Virus record (IMG/VR): IMGVR_UViG_3300037115_000070
Coordinates: 1 to 37,539 of that record
Length of the DNA stretch: 37,539 nt
Strand: one strand, 5' to 3'
From: a virus
Below the pieces are notes generated by a model. That model ran no database searches. It had not been told where the DNA came from and worked only from the letters and a program-made list of their open reading frames with translations. Each line of letters begins with the position of its first letter. The stretch's first letter is position 1. The position numbers were made by a program, and so were the translations under genes. Positions 30,709-37,005 of this stretch are shown here, piece by piece.

Positions 30709-30943
30709 GCGTGAGACAGCGTGAGACGCAGCGTGAGACGTGAAGTCGAGTGCGGGCCTACGCTTATTTTGATTTCTCACGCTCTCACGCTTCTCACGCA
30801 GAGTTACTCATGATGCGCGTGCACGCGCGCGCGTGTATTACGCGCGAAGTGCGTGAGAGCGTGAGAAGCGTGAGAAATCCACCAAAACAGCCGTGATATC
30901 AACGAGTTACGTCGTCTCACGCTGTTCTCACGCTGTCTCACGC
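30709..30943. repeat. Array of 12 octamers GCGTGAGA in four alternating triplets (candidate origin)
   Basis: The gene-free stretch 30674-31007 carries GCGTGAGA at 30709, 30719 and 30731. TCTCACGC (its complement) is at 30775, 30783 and 30792. GCGTGAGA recurs at 30851, 30859 and 30868, and TCTCACGC at 30915, 30926 and 30936. That is three copies in each of four blocks, orientation switching block by block. The two inner triplets form a near-perfect long inverted repeat. Between them lies a 26-bp alternating purine-pyrimidine tract. Iterons at near one-turn spacing beside a helicase-primase pair suggest a replication origin. A pac site or regulatory operator are alternatives. Confidence 0.75.
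30813..30838. other. Central alternating Pu-Py tract with 14-bp palindrome
   Basis: 26 consecutive bases alternate purine and pyrimidine (mostly CG/CA steps), a sequence type that can form Z-DNA under supercoiling. A perfect 14-bp palindrome GCGCGTGCACGCGC lies at 30815-30828, close to the exact midpoint (about 30826) of the octamer array. Confidence 0.75.
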
Positions 30944-31007
30944 TCGCCGCGACGCCCGTGCCCTCTGCGCCCACAAGTCCGGGCGTGCGCCATGCCTGCC
31001 TCTGCCA

Positions 31008-31235
31008 ATGGGGTGGGGCTACCGATCCGCTGGGGCCGGGGGCCGCATCCACACCAACACGATTGAAGGATTTTGGGCCATCGTGAAGCGCGCGATCTAC
31101 GGCCAGTTCCACCACGTCAGCGAAAAATACTGGCCGCCGTATCTCAATGAGTTGACGTTCCGCTACAGCGAGCGGTCCAATGCCAACGCGTTCGGCCTCG
31201 CGCTTCATCTTGCGGTTAAGCCCCAAAGTGTATAG
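31008..31235 (+). pseudogene. IS1595/ISXO2-like transposase C-terminal remnant
   Basis: About 60 residues (from 31047 on) match the C-terminal end of IS1595-family DDE transposases: IHTNTIEGFWAIVKRAIYGQFHHVSEKYWPPYLNELTFRY, including the N-T-I-E-G-F-W motif with its catalytic-region Glu. The first two catalytic acids and the N-terminal domains are absent, and the sequence upstream is the repeat array. The tail AAGCCCCAAAGTGTATAG resembles the usual end region of such elements. No matching left end was found. It faces the helicase gene tail to tail, 12 bp apart. A fossil insertion is likely. Confidence 0.8.
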
Positions 31236-31247
31236 CTCCGGATCATG

Positions 31248-33041
31248 TCAAAGCGGCAGTTCGGGCTGCTGATCAGGCGGGGGCGGAACGAGATCGAGCG
31301 GCACCAGGGTGGTGCGCACGCTGGCGCCCCCGATGTAGATCGAGGGGCCTGCGACGGCACCCAGCAGTCGCCTGAGCGTCTGCATCCACACCCCCATGCT
31401 GCCGGCGCCAGTGGCCCAGTGGGTGTTCGCGAACAGCGGTGCCAGGCCACTGTGCTGGTTGGCGATCGCCAGCCAACGCTGACGGTTTTTGTCGGTGAAC
31501 ACCGTCAGGCCGTACAGCGCGATGGCGCGACGTGAATCATCGACATGCCCGTCGACGCGGCCAAGCGCGCACTGGAGATATTCGCCGAGCGGTTTGCGCC
31601 CGCCGCGGAATGGATCCACCGGCGCTTGCAGCAGGTGGTTGAGGCATGCCTCCGGATCGTCCACCGCCTCACTCGTCTCCGTCAGGTCGCCGGCGGCCGC
31701 GCGCCGCACCCACTGCTGCGCCATGCCAGGGTCCACGTCGCCATCGAACAGCAGGATATCAGCACTGCAAAGTAACGTTCCGAACTGATCCGCCCCGCGC
31801 GCGGAATGACCCTGCTGCTGCAGGGCGCTCCGGTAGTACGCGAAAGTTCGCGCAAATCGCGGCCATCCATCAATCATGCGCCGGCGCAGTAGCGCGCCCA
31901 GTCCACGCAATCGTTTCGCATCAAGTGCAGGTTCCGGCATGCCCGCGGGCAGTTTGTCCAGCTCGAGCACGGTGATGCGCGAGCGATCCTGCGGTTTCAG
32001 CGGCGGCATCAGGATCGAGCTGAAGGCGAAGCAGCTGCGGATGGTGAACTCGACTGCCTTGTGGCGATCGGTGCCGCGCATGAGCTTCCCGCCGCTCGGC
32101 GCCAACCGCGCCAGCTCGATCACCGCGTTCGCTTTGCGGTTGTCAACGCCCGCCTCGAGCTCCTCAAAGATCACCGGGAACGTCTGGTGTTTCAGCGTCT
32201 GCCAGAGGCTCGGCCCGGTCGCGTCCGAGGTCTGCACTCGCGCATCGCCAAACAACCCGTGCAGCAGGCGGTGCAGCGTGCTCTTGCCGGTCCCGCTGCC
32301 GCCAGTGAACCAGATCACCGGGCGCCACGGCAGCGCGCCACCGATCAGCGCTGCGCCCACCCAGCCGAGCAGCAGGATGGCGTCGAGCTCGACGTCGCTG
32401 TCCTCGGTTGGCTTGCGTTTCCAGTTCCAGCTGCTCAGCAGCGTCAGCACTTCCTCGGCCGCAGTGGCGAGGCCGGGAGATCCCGCCGGCGCCGGCACGC
32501 CGGCGGCTTCATCTGCCGGATAGACGTACCGGCCGATCAGACCCGTCTCGTGCTGCGCGGGCGCGTGGAAGAAGTCCGCAGCCGGCGGAAAAACGAACAC
32601 CGTTGATCCTGTGTGGATCACCAGCTCGCCATCGTCACCGTGCCAGGCTCCGCGCCCGCGCTCGCGCTCCTCGGCATTCCAGATGCCTGCGCGGTCGCAG
32701 GCGATCATCAGCGCGCCGGCGACCTCCTCGGGTTTCCAGCCGATGACGGCGCCTTCCTTGTTCAGCCGCGGCCATTGGTCGCGCAGCCAGGCCTGGTCGC
32801 CGCCGAACAGCCCCATCAACGACAGTCTTCCGTGCTTCTCGTCCTGCAGCGCGCGGAGCTGCCGCGCGACGTCGAGGTAGTACCGAGTGTCCCCGGACAG
32901 GCCGAGCGGGGTCACCGGGCAGCCCGGCGGCAGCAAGCTGGCGGGATCGCCACGCCGATCGCGGGGAGGCGCCGTCGCGGGCTTGGCGCCGGCCGCCGCC
33001 TGCCGCACGCGTCGTGTGCCGCCGCCGTCAGGCATCGGCAC
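31248..33041 (-). CDS. D5/SF3-like replicative helicase
   Basis: 597 residues. A Walker A motif FTGGSGTGKST lies at about 245-255 (Lys253), and a Walker B-like PVIFEELEAG follows about 45 residues later, then GGKLMRGTDRHKAVEF and FSSILMPPLKPQDRSRI. The layout (N-terminal region of 200 residues, then an AAA-type ATPase) matches phage/plasmid helicases that work with a Toprim primase. The gene overlaps the primase stop by 14 bp, and primase and helicase are co-transcribed. It probably loads at the adjacent octamer array to start phage DNA synthesis. No phage DNA polymerase is present, so the host replisome would be recruited. Confidence 0.82.
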   Translation of the reverse strand: MPMPDGGGTRRVRQAAAGAKPATAPPRDRRGDPASLLPPGCPVTPLGLSGDTRYYLDVARQLRALQDEKHGRLSLMGLFGGDQAWLRDQWPRLNKEGAVIGWKPEEVAGALMIACDRAGIWNAEERERGRGAWHGDDGELVIHTGSTVFVFPPAADFFHAPAQHETGLIGRYVYPADEAAGVPAPAGSPGLATAAEEVLTLLSSWNWKRKPTEDSDVELDAILLLGWVGAALIGGALPWRPVIWFTGGSGTGKSTLHRLLHGLFGDARVQTSDATGPSLWQTLKHQTFPVIFEELEAGVDNRKANAVIELARLAPSGGKLMRGTDRHKAVEFTIRSCFAFSSILMPPLKPQDRSRITVLELDKLPAGMPEPALDAKRLRGLGALLRRRMIDGWPRFARTFAYYRSALQQQGHSARGADQFGTLLCSADILLFDGDVDPGMAQQWVRRAAAGDLTETSEAVDDPEACLNHLLQAPVDPFRGGRKPLGEYLQCALGRVDGHVDDSRRAIALYGLTVFTDKNRQRWLAIANQHSGLAPLFANTHWATGAGSMGVWMQTLRRLLGAVAGPSIYIGGASVRTTLVPLDLVPPPPDQQPELPL

Positions 33042-34086
33042 ACACCAGATCGTTGACGTCTTTCATGCTTGCGGGGATCTCCGGCACCAGCACCTGGCGC
33101 CCGGCGCCGAAGTGCGCCTCCAGCGCGCGGTTGAAGGCGGCGATGGGTGCGGGCTTGCTGTCGTTCTGCCGCCACAACCGGACCGTGCGCGCCGCCGGTG
33201 GCAGCTCGACGGTGCCCATGTTCGACAGCGAAATTGCCGCGATCACGCGGAACTCCGGGCAGGCGTAGGCGACCGACAGTCCGTCCTCGATCCCCTCGGT
33301 GATGTCGATCGTTTCATCGGGCGCCATCTCCCGGAACGGCTTGCCGCTCGCCCCGCGCCACAGACGGATCGCGCAGCCCCGGTAGCCGCCCAGCACTGCC
33401 TTGTTACGCTCGACCGGCGCCTTGGCCACACTGCCGTCGGCGCGTTCCTCCAGCCATGTGCGGTGCACCGCGGCGGCGCTGCCATCGGGCGCCGTGATCA
33501 GCGACAGCATCGCCGGCCAGTGCCGCCGGCTGGGCACGTGCCAGAGCTGCGGGTGGTACCGCAACGCCCGCGGCTGGCGGCCGAGCGCGGCCAGCGAGAT
33601 GCCGCGCGACGTCAGGTAACGGTCCACCGGCGTCCCGCGCACGACGGCGCACGCGCCGAGCCATAGGCGCAGCGCGGTGCTGCGTGTGGCGGCGGCTTCT
33701 TCTTCGGCCTGGCGATCGAGCGCAGCGCCATCCGGCACCGCTGCGCGGGCAGCCGCGAGCCGCGTCGGATCTGCACCCTCCAGTCCAAGCCAGCTCTTCG
33801 CCCAGGCCAGCGCCTGGCGCTTGTCGCTGCCGTACCGAGACTGTGCGATCAGGTCGAGCGCATCGCCCGTTTCGCCTGTTGCGAAGTCGCACCAGATGCC
33901 GGCTTTCGCGCCGACCAGGTGCACCGCCAGGCTGTCGCCGCGTTCGCCGGCGAGCGAGCCGGCGCGCCATTCGTGACCATCGCGCCGGCCGCCTGGCAGC
34001 ACCGCCGGCGCCAGCTCGCGCACGCGCGCATTGAGCATGCGGGCGATCTCGCCGACTTCGACCAGGTTGCGCGCGATCGCGGTCAT
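33028..34086 (-). CDS. Toprim-domain primase
   Basis: 352 residues. The N-terminal part (about 40-100) contains GIWCDFATGETGDALDLIA, the zinc-less CHC2-like region common to phage primases. Then RGTPVDRYLTSRGISL and the central DUF7146-like region (ALRYHPQLWH, MLSLITAPDG, AVHRTWL). The Toprim domain follows from about 250: DITEGIEDGLSVAYACP, with the catalytic Glu, and VRLWRQNDSKP. In the last motif the usual Asp-x-Asp appears as Gln-Asn-Asp, so one metal-binding Asp may be replaced. It makes primers for the neighbouring helicase. Its start overlaps the preceding membrane-protein stop by ATGA. Confidence 0.85.
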   Translation of the reverse strand: MTAIARNLVEVGEIARMLNARVRELAPAVLPGGRRDGHEWRAGSLAGERGDSLAVHLVGAKAGIWCDFATGETGDALDLIAQSRYGSDKRQALAWAKSWLGLEGADPTRLAAARAAVPDGAALDRQAEEEAAATRSTALRLWLGACAVVRGTPVDRYLTSRGISLAALGRQPRALRYHPQLWHVPSRRHWPAMLSLITAPDGSAAAVHRTWLEERADGSVAKAPVERNKAVLGGYRGCAIRLWRGASGKPFREMAPDETIDITEGIEDGLSVAYACPEFRVIAAISLSNMGTVELPPAARTVRLWRQNDSKPAPIAAFNRALEAHFGAGRQVLVPEIPASMKDVNDLVCADA

Positions 34087-34598
34087 TTCACTGCCGTTGC
34101 AGCCAGCCGCGGACGCGGCGCCACCATTCTGCCTTGCGCATGTTTCGGCGCGCCCGCGCTGTCGCCACCCGTTCGCGCCACAGCATCCAGCGCAGCATCC
34201 AGTCCGGCATCGTCCGCCTCCATCGCCGCGAGCCGCGCCGCGATCAGCGCCTGTTCCTGGGCGAGCCTCGCCGCTATGGCGCCGGAAAGCCCGGGGGAGG
34301 CGGGGGCGTTCTCAGTGAGGCACCAATTCGGATCAGGAAAGGCCGCACCATAAGCATGGCCCGCAAGCGACCACCCGACCCAAAGCATCGAGACAGAGGC
34401 GCCCAGAGAGGCGCTAGCCCGTCGCCACGACCACCCAACCTCGCAACGGCAGAGAGTCAGCACAACGCCTCCAAAGCCAACGCTAATGAATGCAAGTCCG
34501 AGAAAACCCAATGCGATGGCCGTTGGTTGCGAAATTGGCCGGCCTGGGTCAGCGCAAGCGATCGCCACAGCGCAACAGGAGATCGACCGCATCGTCAT
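34083..34598 (-). CDS. Small membrane protein of unknown function
   Basis: 171 residues. Two likely membrane helices: about 26-50 (TAIALGFLGLAFISVGFGGVVLTLC) and 64-86 (SASLGASVSMLWVGWSLAGHAYG). The first ~20 residues are short and Cys-containing. The C-terminal half is a soluble helical region (GLSGAIAARLAQEQALIAARLAAMEADDAGLD). It overlaps the upstream 65-aa ORF and the downstream primase by ATGA, so it belongs to the early operon. It could be a membrane tether for replication or an exclusion protein. Neither is supported by a motif. Confidence 0.6.
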   Translation of the reverse strand: MTMRSISCCAVAIACADPGRPISQPTAIALGFLGLAFISVGFGGVVLTLCRCEVGWSWRRASASLGASVSMLWVGWSLAGHAYGAAFPDPNWCLTENAPASPGLSGAIAARLAQEQALIAARLAAMEADDAGLDAALDAVARTGGDSAGAPKHAQGRMVAPRPRLAATAVK

Positions 34599-34792
34599 TG
34601 CACCGTTCTGTCCGGCTGGCCCGGAGGATCGCTAGGCCGCACGAGCGCCTCGGGATCGTCCGACCAGTCGAGCCACGCCGATGCACGCGCGGTCGGCGGT
34701 GGCAGGGCGTACCGGTTGGCCGGCCACGCGAGGACGGCCGGCGGCGCCGCGTCGAGGAACCAGCACAGAAGGCGACCGATCAGGCGGCGCAT
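34595..34792 (-). CDS. Small hypothetical protein, early operon
   Basis: 65 residues: a basic start with an apolar patch (MRRLIGRLLCWFLDAAPPAVLAWPANRY) and an acidic tail (SDDPEALVRPSDPPGQPD). It overlaps the membrane-protein start by ATGA, which supports the frame. No known family recognised. Confidence 0.5.
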   Translation of the reverse strand: MRRLIGRLLCWFLDAAPPAVLAWPANRYALPPPTARASAWLDWSDDPEALVRPSDPPGQPDRTVQ

Positions 34793-34827
34793 GGCATGCT
34801 CCGACGGGCGATGATGGAGGAACCGAC

Positions 34828-34950
34828 ATGATGCTCGCTGCTGTGACCGCGTTGGGGCTTCTGGTGGCGTCGCCGCAACCGACGTCGGACGCCGCCCCAG
34901 GCGTGCTCGCGAAGCTCGACATGCTCGCCGACCTCTGGGGGAAGCGCTGA
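34828..34950 (+). CDS. Tiny plus-strand ORF (40 aa) in the minus-strand early arm
   Basis: 40 residues, MMLAAVTALGLLVASPQPTSDAAPGVLAKLDMLADLWGKR. It starts with an apolar signal-like segment. A strong GGAGG sits 7 bases before the ATG. It lies head-on in the 160-bp gap between the Cro-like gene and the early operon. It may be a small secreted or membrane peptide, or chance. A good ribosome site is the only support. Confidence 0.5.
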   Translation: MMLAAVTALGLLVASPQPTSDAAPGVLAKLDMLADLWGKR

Positions 34951-34952
34951 TC

Positions 34953-35189
34953 TCACGCGGCGCGATCCATTTCTTCGACCTTCGGAAGCGCTCCGTAGAG
35001 GTCCGGCCGCATCTCGGCGCCCGGGATGTCGGTGAAGCTTTCGATGCGCGGGATGTGGCGGGCCGGCACGCGCACCCATTGGACGACGGCCGACGGGCTG
35101 ATACCGAGTGCGCGTGCGCCCTTTGTCGGACCGCCCAGGGCGACCAGCACTCTTGCCACGACGGGAGGATAGACCTTCGGCGCTCGCAT
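34953..35189 (-). CDS. YdaS/Cro-like HTH regulator
   Basis: 78 residues from the ATG at 35189 (MRAPKVYPPVVARVLVAL). LGGPTKGARALGISPSAVVQWVRVPARHIPRIESFTDIPGAEMRPDLYG is typical of YdaS-type Cro-superfamily proteins: HTH with recognition helix SPSAVVQWV, then the DIPG.EMRPDLY end. It is the first gene of the leftward early arm and faces a frameshifted repressor-like gene across an 83-bp gap. By that geometry it acts as Cro: represses the opposite promoter and favours lytic growth. There is no clear ribosome site, so it may start from a short-leader or leaderless message. Confidence 0.85.
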   Translation of the reverse strand: MRAPKVYPPVVARVLVALGGPTKGARALGISPSAVVQWVRVPARHIPRIESFTDIPGAEMRPDLYGALPKVEEMDRAA

Positions 35190-35208
35190 CCGACGACTAT
35201 GCAGCAAT

Positions 35209-35237
35209 CCTAAACGCCCCGCAAGCCCTCCTCTCAA
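35209..35237 (-). promoter_or_regulatory. Candidate leftward early promoter
   Basis: On the minus strand TTGAGA (35232-35237), 17-bp spacer, then TTTAGG (35209-35214). Five of six -35 positions and three of six -10 positions match sigma-70 consensus. It would start about 12 bases before the Cro-like ATG. The -10 overlaps a CTAAAC half-site (35210-35215), also found in the inverted repeat at 35573-35613, suggesting repressor control. Confidence 0.45.
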
Positions 35238-35272
35238 CGGTGTGCAGGTTACCTCAATGCTACGTTCGCCGG

Positions 35273-35574
35273 GTGTCAGCATCAGATCACAGGCAGCAGG
35301 TCGGCGTGCGGCTGGCGCTCGCGATGGCCGCGCTCCGCCTCGCGCCTTCCGATGTGGCGAAGACGTTCGATGTTTCGCCGTCGAAGCTGTCGCACTGGAC
35401 GCACGGGCGCCACTATCCCGCTTCTGTGATCGGTATGGCGTGACCGCCGACTGGATTTATCGTGGGGTTGTCGCGGGCATAGCTGCGCCGCTTGCGGACG
35501 AACTGTGGGCGGCGCGGCAGGCGTCGTCTGCGAACGGGGAGGCGCCCAACCTTCCCGGCAGCGCCACCATTTAG
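35273..35574 (+). pseudogene. Frameshifted HTH repressor (CI-like)
   Basis: Frame A (from GTG 35273) reads VGVRLALAMAALRLAPSDVAKTFDVSPSKLSHWTHGRHYP, a HTH with recognition segment SPSKLSHW, then stops at 35441-35443 (...SVIGMA*). The expected continuation lies in another frame: RFCDRYGVTADWIYRGVVAGIAAPLADELW to 35574. Joined, they match a family of short XRE-type repressors seen in alphaproteobacterial phages (HTH, HYP, then FCxRYGVTxDWIYRGV). The frames change at about 35419-35430, where a few bases appear lost. Position opposite the Cro-like gene supports a CI role. Either a real defect (lytic-only variant) or a sequencing or assembly error. Confidence 0.75.
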
Positions 35575-35621
35575 GAAAGCTAAACTTTTCGCTTTACGCG
35601 GTTTAGTTTTCCTGCGATAAG
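35573..35621 (+). promoter_or_regulatory. Operator-like inverted repeat with promoter for the rightward genes
   Basis: Arms AGGAAAGCTAAAC (35573-35585) and GTTTAGTTTTCCT (35601-35613), 13 bp with one mismatch and a 15-base spacer, overlap a promoter: TTTACG (35593-35598), 17-bp spacer, GATAAG (35616-35621). It precedes the 35656 gene. The CTAAAC half-site also occurs at 35210 in the divergent region. A likely repressor-controlled promoter. Confidence 0.6.
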
Positions 35622-35655
35622 CCCCCTTCGCGCATCCACGCGGAGGGCAAATCCC

Positions 35656-35790
35656 ATGCGACCTGACGGCCTGAGCCTCGGGCAATCGGCACTCTCTTTC
35701 CTGGCTGGCATGACGCTGGCTGTCGTCTGCTGGCAGGCGCTTCCCGCCGGCGTCTACCTGGTCCTCGCGATCCAGGCGGTGCTGCAATGA
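35656..35790 (+). CDS. Small membrane protein (44 aa)
   Basis: 44 residues: MRPDGLSLGQSALSFLAG, one or two membrane helices (ALSFLAGMTLAVVCW, AGVYLVLAIQAVLQ). A GGAGGG lies 9 bases before the ATG. It follows the operator-like promoter and overlaps the next gene by ATGA. Unknown function. It is too short for typical holins but could affect the membrane. Confidence 0.65.
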   Translation: MRPDGLSLGQSALSFLAGMTLAVVCWQALPAGVYLVLAIQAVLQ

Positions 35791-36068
35791 GCGGCGCATC
35801 GCGGGTCCTGACTGCGAACATGCCGGCGCGCTGGCTGATGCCGGGCGACCGCATCCTGTCCAGCGGCATCGTCTGCCGGGTCGCGCGCGTCGAGGTCTCG
35901 CCCGGGCAGCCAATCGCGGTCACCGTGCTGCACCTGGGCGAGGACACCGTCAGCCGCTGGGCCGAGGTGATCAGCTTCCCGGCTGACGCGACGGTCGCCC
36001 GGGTCACCGGCGTGCACGCCGCCGGCGCGTCGCAGGGCGCGGCCGAGCCGGGTCCGGTGCTGCTGTGA
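35787..36068 (+). CDS. Small hypothetical protein, beta-rich
   Basis: 93 residues. LMPGDRILSSGIVCRVARVEVSPGQPIAVTVLHLGEDTVSRWAEVI suggests a small SH3-like barrel of the kind in RNA/DNA-binding or KOW-type proteins. The C-terminus is disordered (Gly/Ala). It overlaps both neighbours (ATGA start, GTGA end). It belongs to the rightward early/lysogeny arm. No function assigned. Confidence 0.6.
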   Translation: MSGASRVLTANMPARWLMPGDRILSSGIVCRVARVEVSPGQPIAVTVLHLGEDTVSRWAEVISFPADATVARVTGVHAAGASQGAAEPGPVLL

Positions 36069-36331
36069 GCGCCTGGGCCGACCGGATGGTCAACCCGCCG
36101 TCGGCGGTGCGCCCGGCCGGTCCGGGAAACTGCTGGCAGATCTTCGGCAACGGCACGCGGCTGGTATTGGCCGAGCGGTTCAGACGGCAGCACGTCGAGG
36201 TGCGCCGGCTGATGGTACGCGGGGGATGGTCCGAGCGGCGGTTTCCCGTGCTTCTGACCGATCTCTTTGTTCACGCCACCGACGCGCTGGAAGAGTACCG
36301 CCGCCGCCGCGCCGCGAGGGCCGCGCCATGA
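36065..36331 (+). CDS. Small basic hypothetical protein (GTG start)
   Basis: 88 residues. GTG 36065 overlaps the previous stop as GTGA. It contains NCWQIFGNGTRLVLAERFRRQHVEVRRLMVRGGWSERRFPVLLTDLFVHATDAL and an Arg-rich tail (EEYRRRRAARAAP). It is basic, so it may bind nucleic acid. Not recognised. Confidence 0.6.
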   Translation: MSAWADRMVNPPSAVRPAGPGNCWQIFGNGTRLVLAERFRRQHVEVRRLMVRGGWSERRFPVLLTDLFVHATDALEEYRRRRAARAAP

Positions 36332-36669
36332 CCGCGCACGCGGACGTGGCGGCGCGCCCGGCGTGGCTGCGAAGGGCTGACGGGGCCGCGTTCGATCGCT
36401 ACCTCGGCGCGCGCCGCCAACGGCCGCTCGGCGCGGCGCTGCTGGCGGTCATCGATCTGGACGGCCTCGCGCCGCGCTCGATCGAGCGGTTCGGCGCGGG
36501 CATCGGCTGGCAGCACTGCGTGTCGCTGGCCGAGGTTCTGTTGCTCGACGCGGCGGCCGAGGCGGCGGCCATGGTGGCCGAGGCTGAGCCGGTGCGGGCG
36601 CGGTTGCGCGCGGCGATCGAGGCGCTGGATGCGCGCAACATTTGGCTCGTGACCGGGCCGGTGAAGTAA
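36328..36669 (+). CDS. Hypothetical helical protein
   Basis: 113 residues from the ATG at 36328, overlapping the previous stop by ATGA. The N-terminal half is Ala/Arg-rich (AWLRRADGAAFDRYLGARRQRPLGAALLAV), followed by a hydrophobic LAEVLLLDAAAEAAAMVAEAEPVRARLRAAIEALDARN helix. The composition is Ala-heavy, as in many phage proteins here. No motif recognised. Confidence 0.55.
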   Translation: MTAHADVAARPAWLRRADGAAFDRYLGARRQRPLGAALLAVIDLDGLAPRSIERFGAGIGWQHCVSLAEVLLLDAAAEAAAMVAEAEPVRARLRAAIEALDARNIWLVTGPVK

Positions 36670-36683
36670 CCAGGGAGGGTTTG

Positions 36684-36938
36684 ATGGGTACCAAGCAGAA
36701 GCCGGGGAAGTTCGATTGCTGGAACGACGCGCTGCCGGATGAGCCGCGGTTCCCGCTGCTGGCGCGCGATCAGTCGATGCCCGAGCTGGTGCGGGCGTGG
36801 GCGGCGAAGCGCGCTCACGCGATCAAGGTTGGCCTGGCTCCCCCCGAGGATCAGGCGCAGATCGATGAGGCGCGGGCGGTCGCCGATCAGGCGCAGGTGT
36901 GGCGCGTAGCCAACCTGGGCCGGTGGCGCAAGGCCTGA
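36684..36938 (+). CDS. Conserved-type small phage protein
   Basis: 84 residues with GGAGG before the ATG (36684). KFDCWNDALPDEPRFPLLARDQSMPELVRAWAAKRAHAIKVGLAPPEDQAQIDEA is similar in wording to a small protein family of unknown function often found in phages and prophages. The DEPRFPLLARD turn is its most recognisable part. Probably cytosolic. Function unknown. Confidence 0.65.
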   Translation: MGTKQKPGKFDCWNDALPDEPRFPLLARDQSMPELVRAWAAKRAHAIKVGLAPPEDQAQIDEARAVADQAQVWRVANLGRWRKA

Positions 36939-36965
36939 CGCCTGAGCCGCCGAGGGCTGCGTAGT

Positions 36966-36992
36966 CGTTACAATTTCGTTACAATTTCGTTA
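36966..36992 (+). repeat. 11-bp tandem repeats upstream of the Ala-rich gene
   Basis: CGTTACAATTT is repeated twice and followed by a partial third copy (CGTTA), one helical turn apart, in an AT-rich 67-bp gap that has no gene. It lies immediately before the ribosome site of the 37006 gene. It may be a regulator binding site. Confidence 0.8.
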
Positions 36993-37005
36993 TCAGGAGA
37001 ATGTC

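Noticed and set aside
30709-30943. CRISPR array
   Set aside because: The repeats are 8 bp, in both orientations, with 0-4 bp spacing inside blocks, so they are not CRISPR repeats with unique spacers. There are no cas genes.
30804-31226. Minus-strand ORF of 140 aa opposite the transposase remnant
   Set aside because: The plus strand carries recognisable transposase residues, and the minus frame is its antisense plus repeat sequence.
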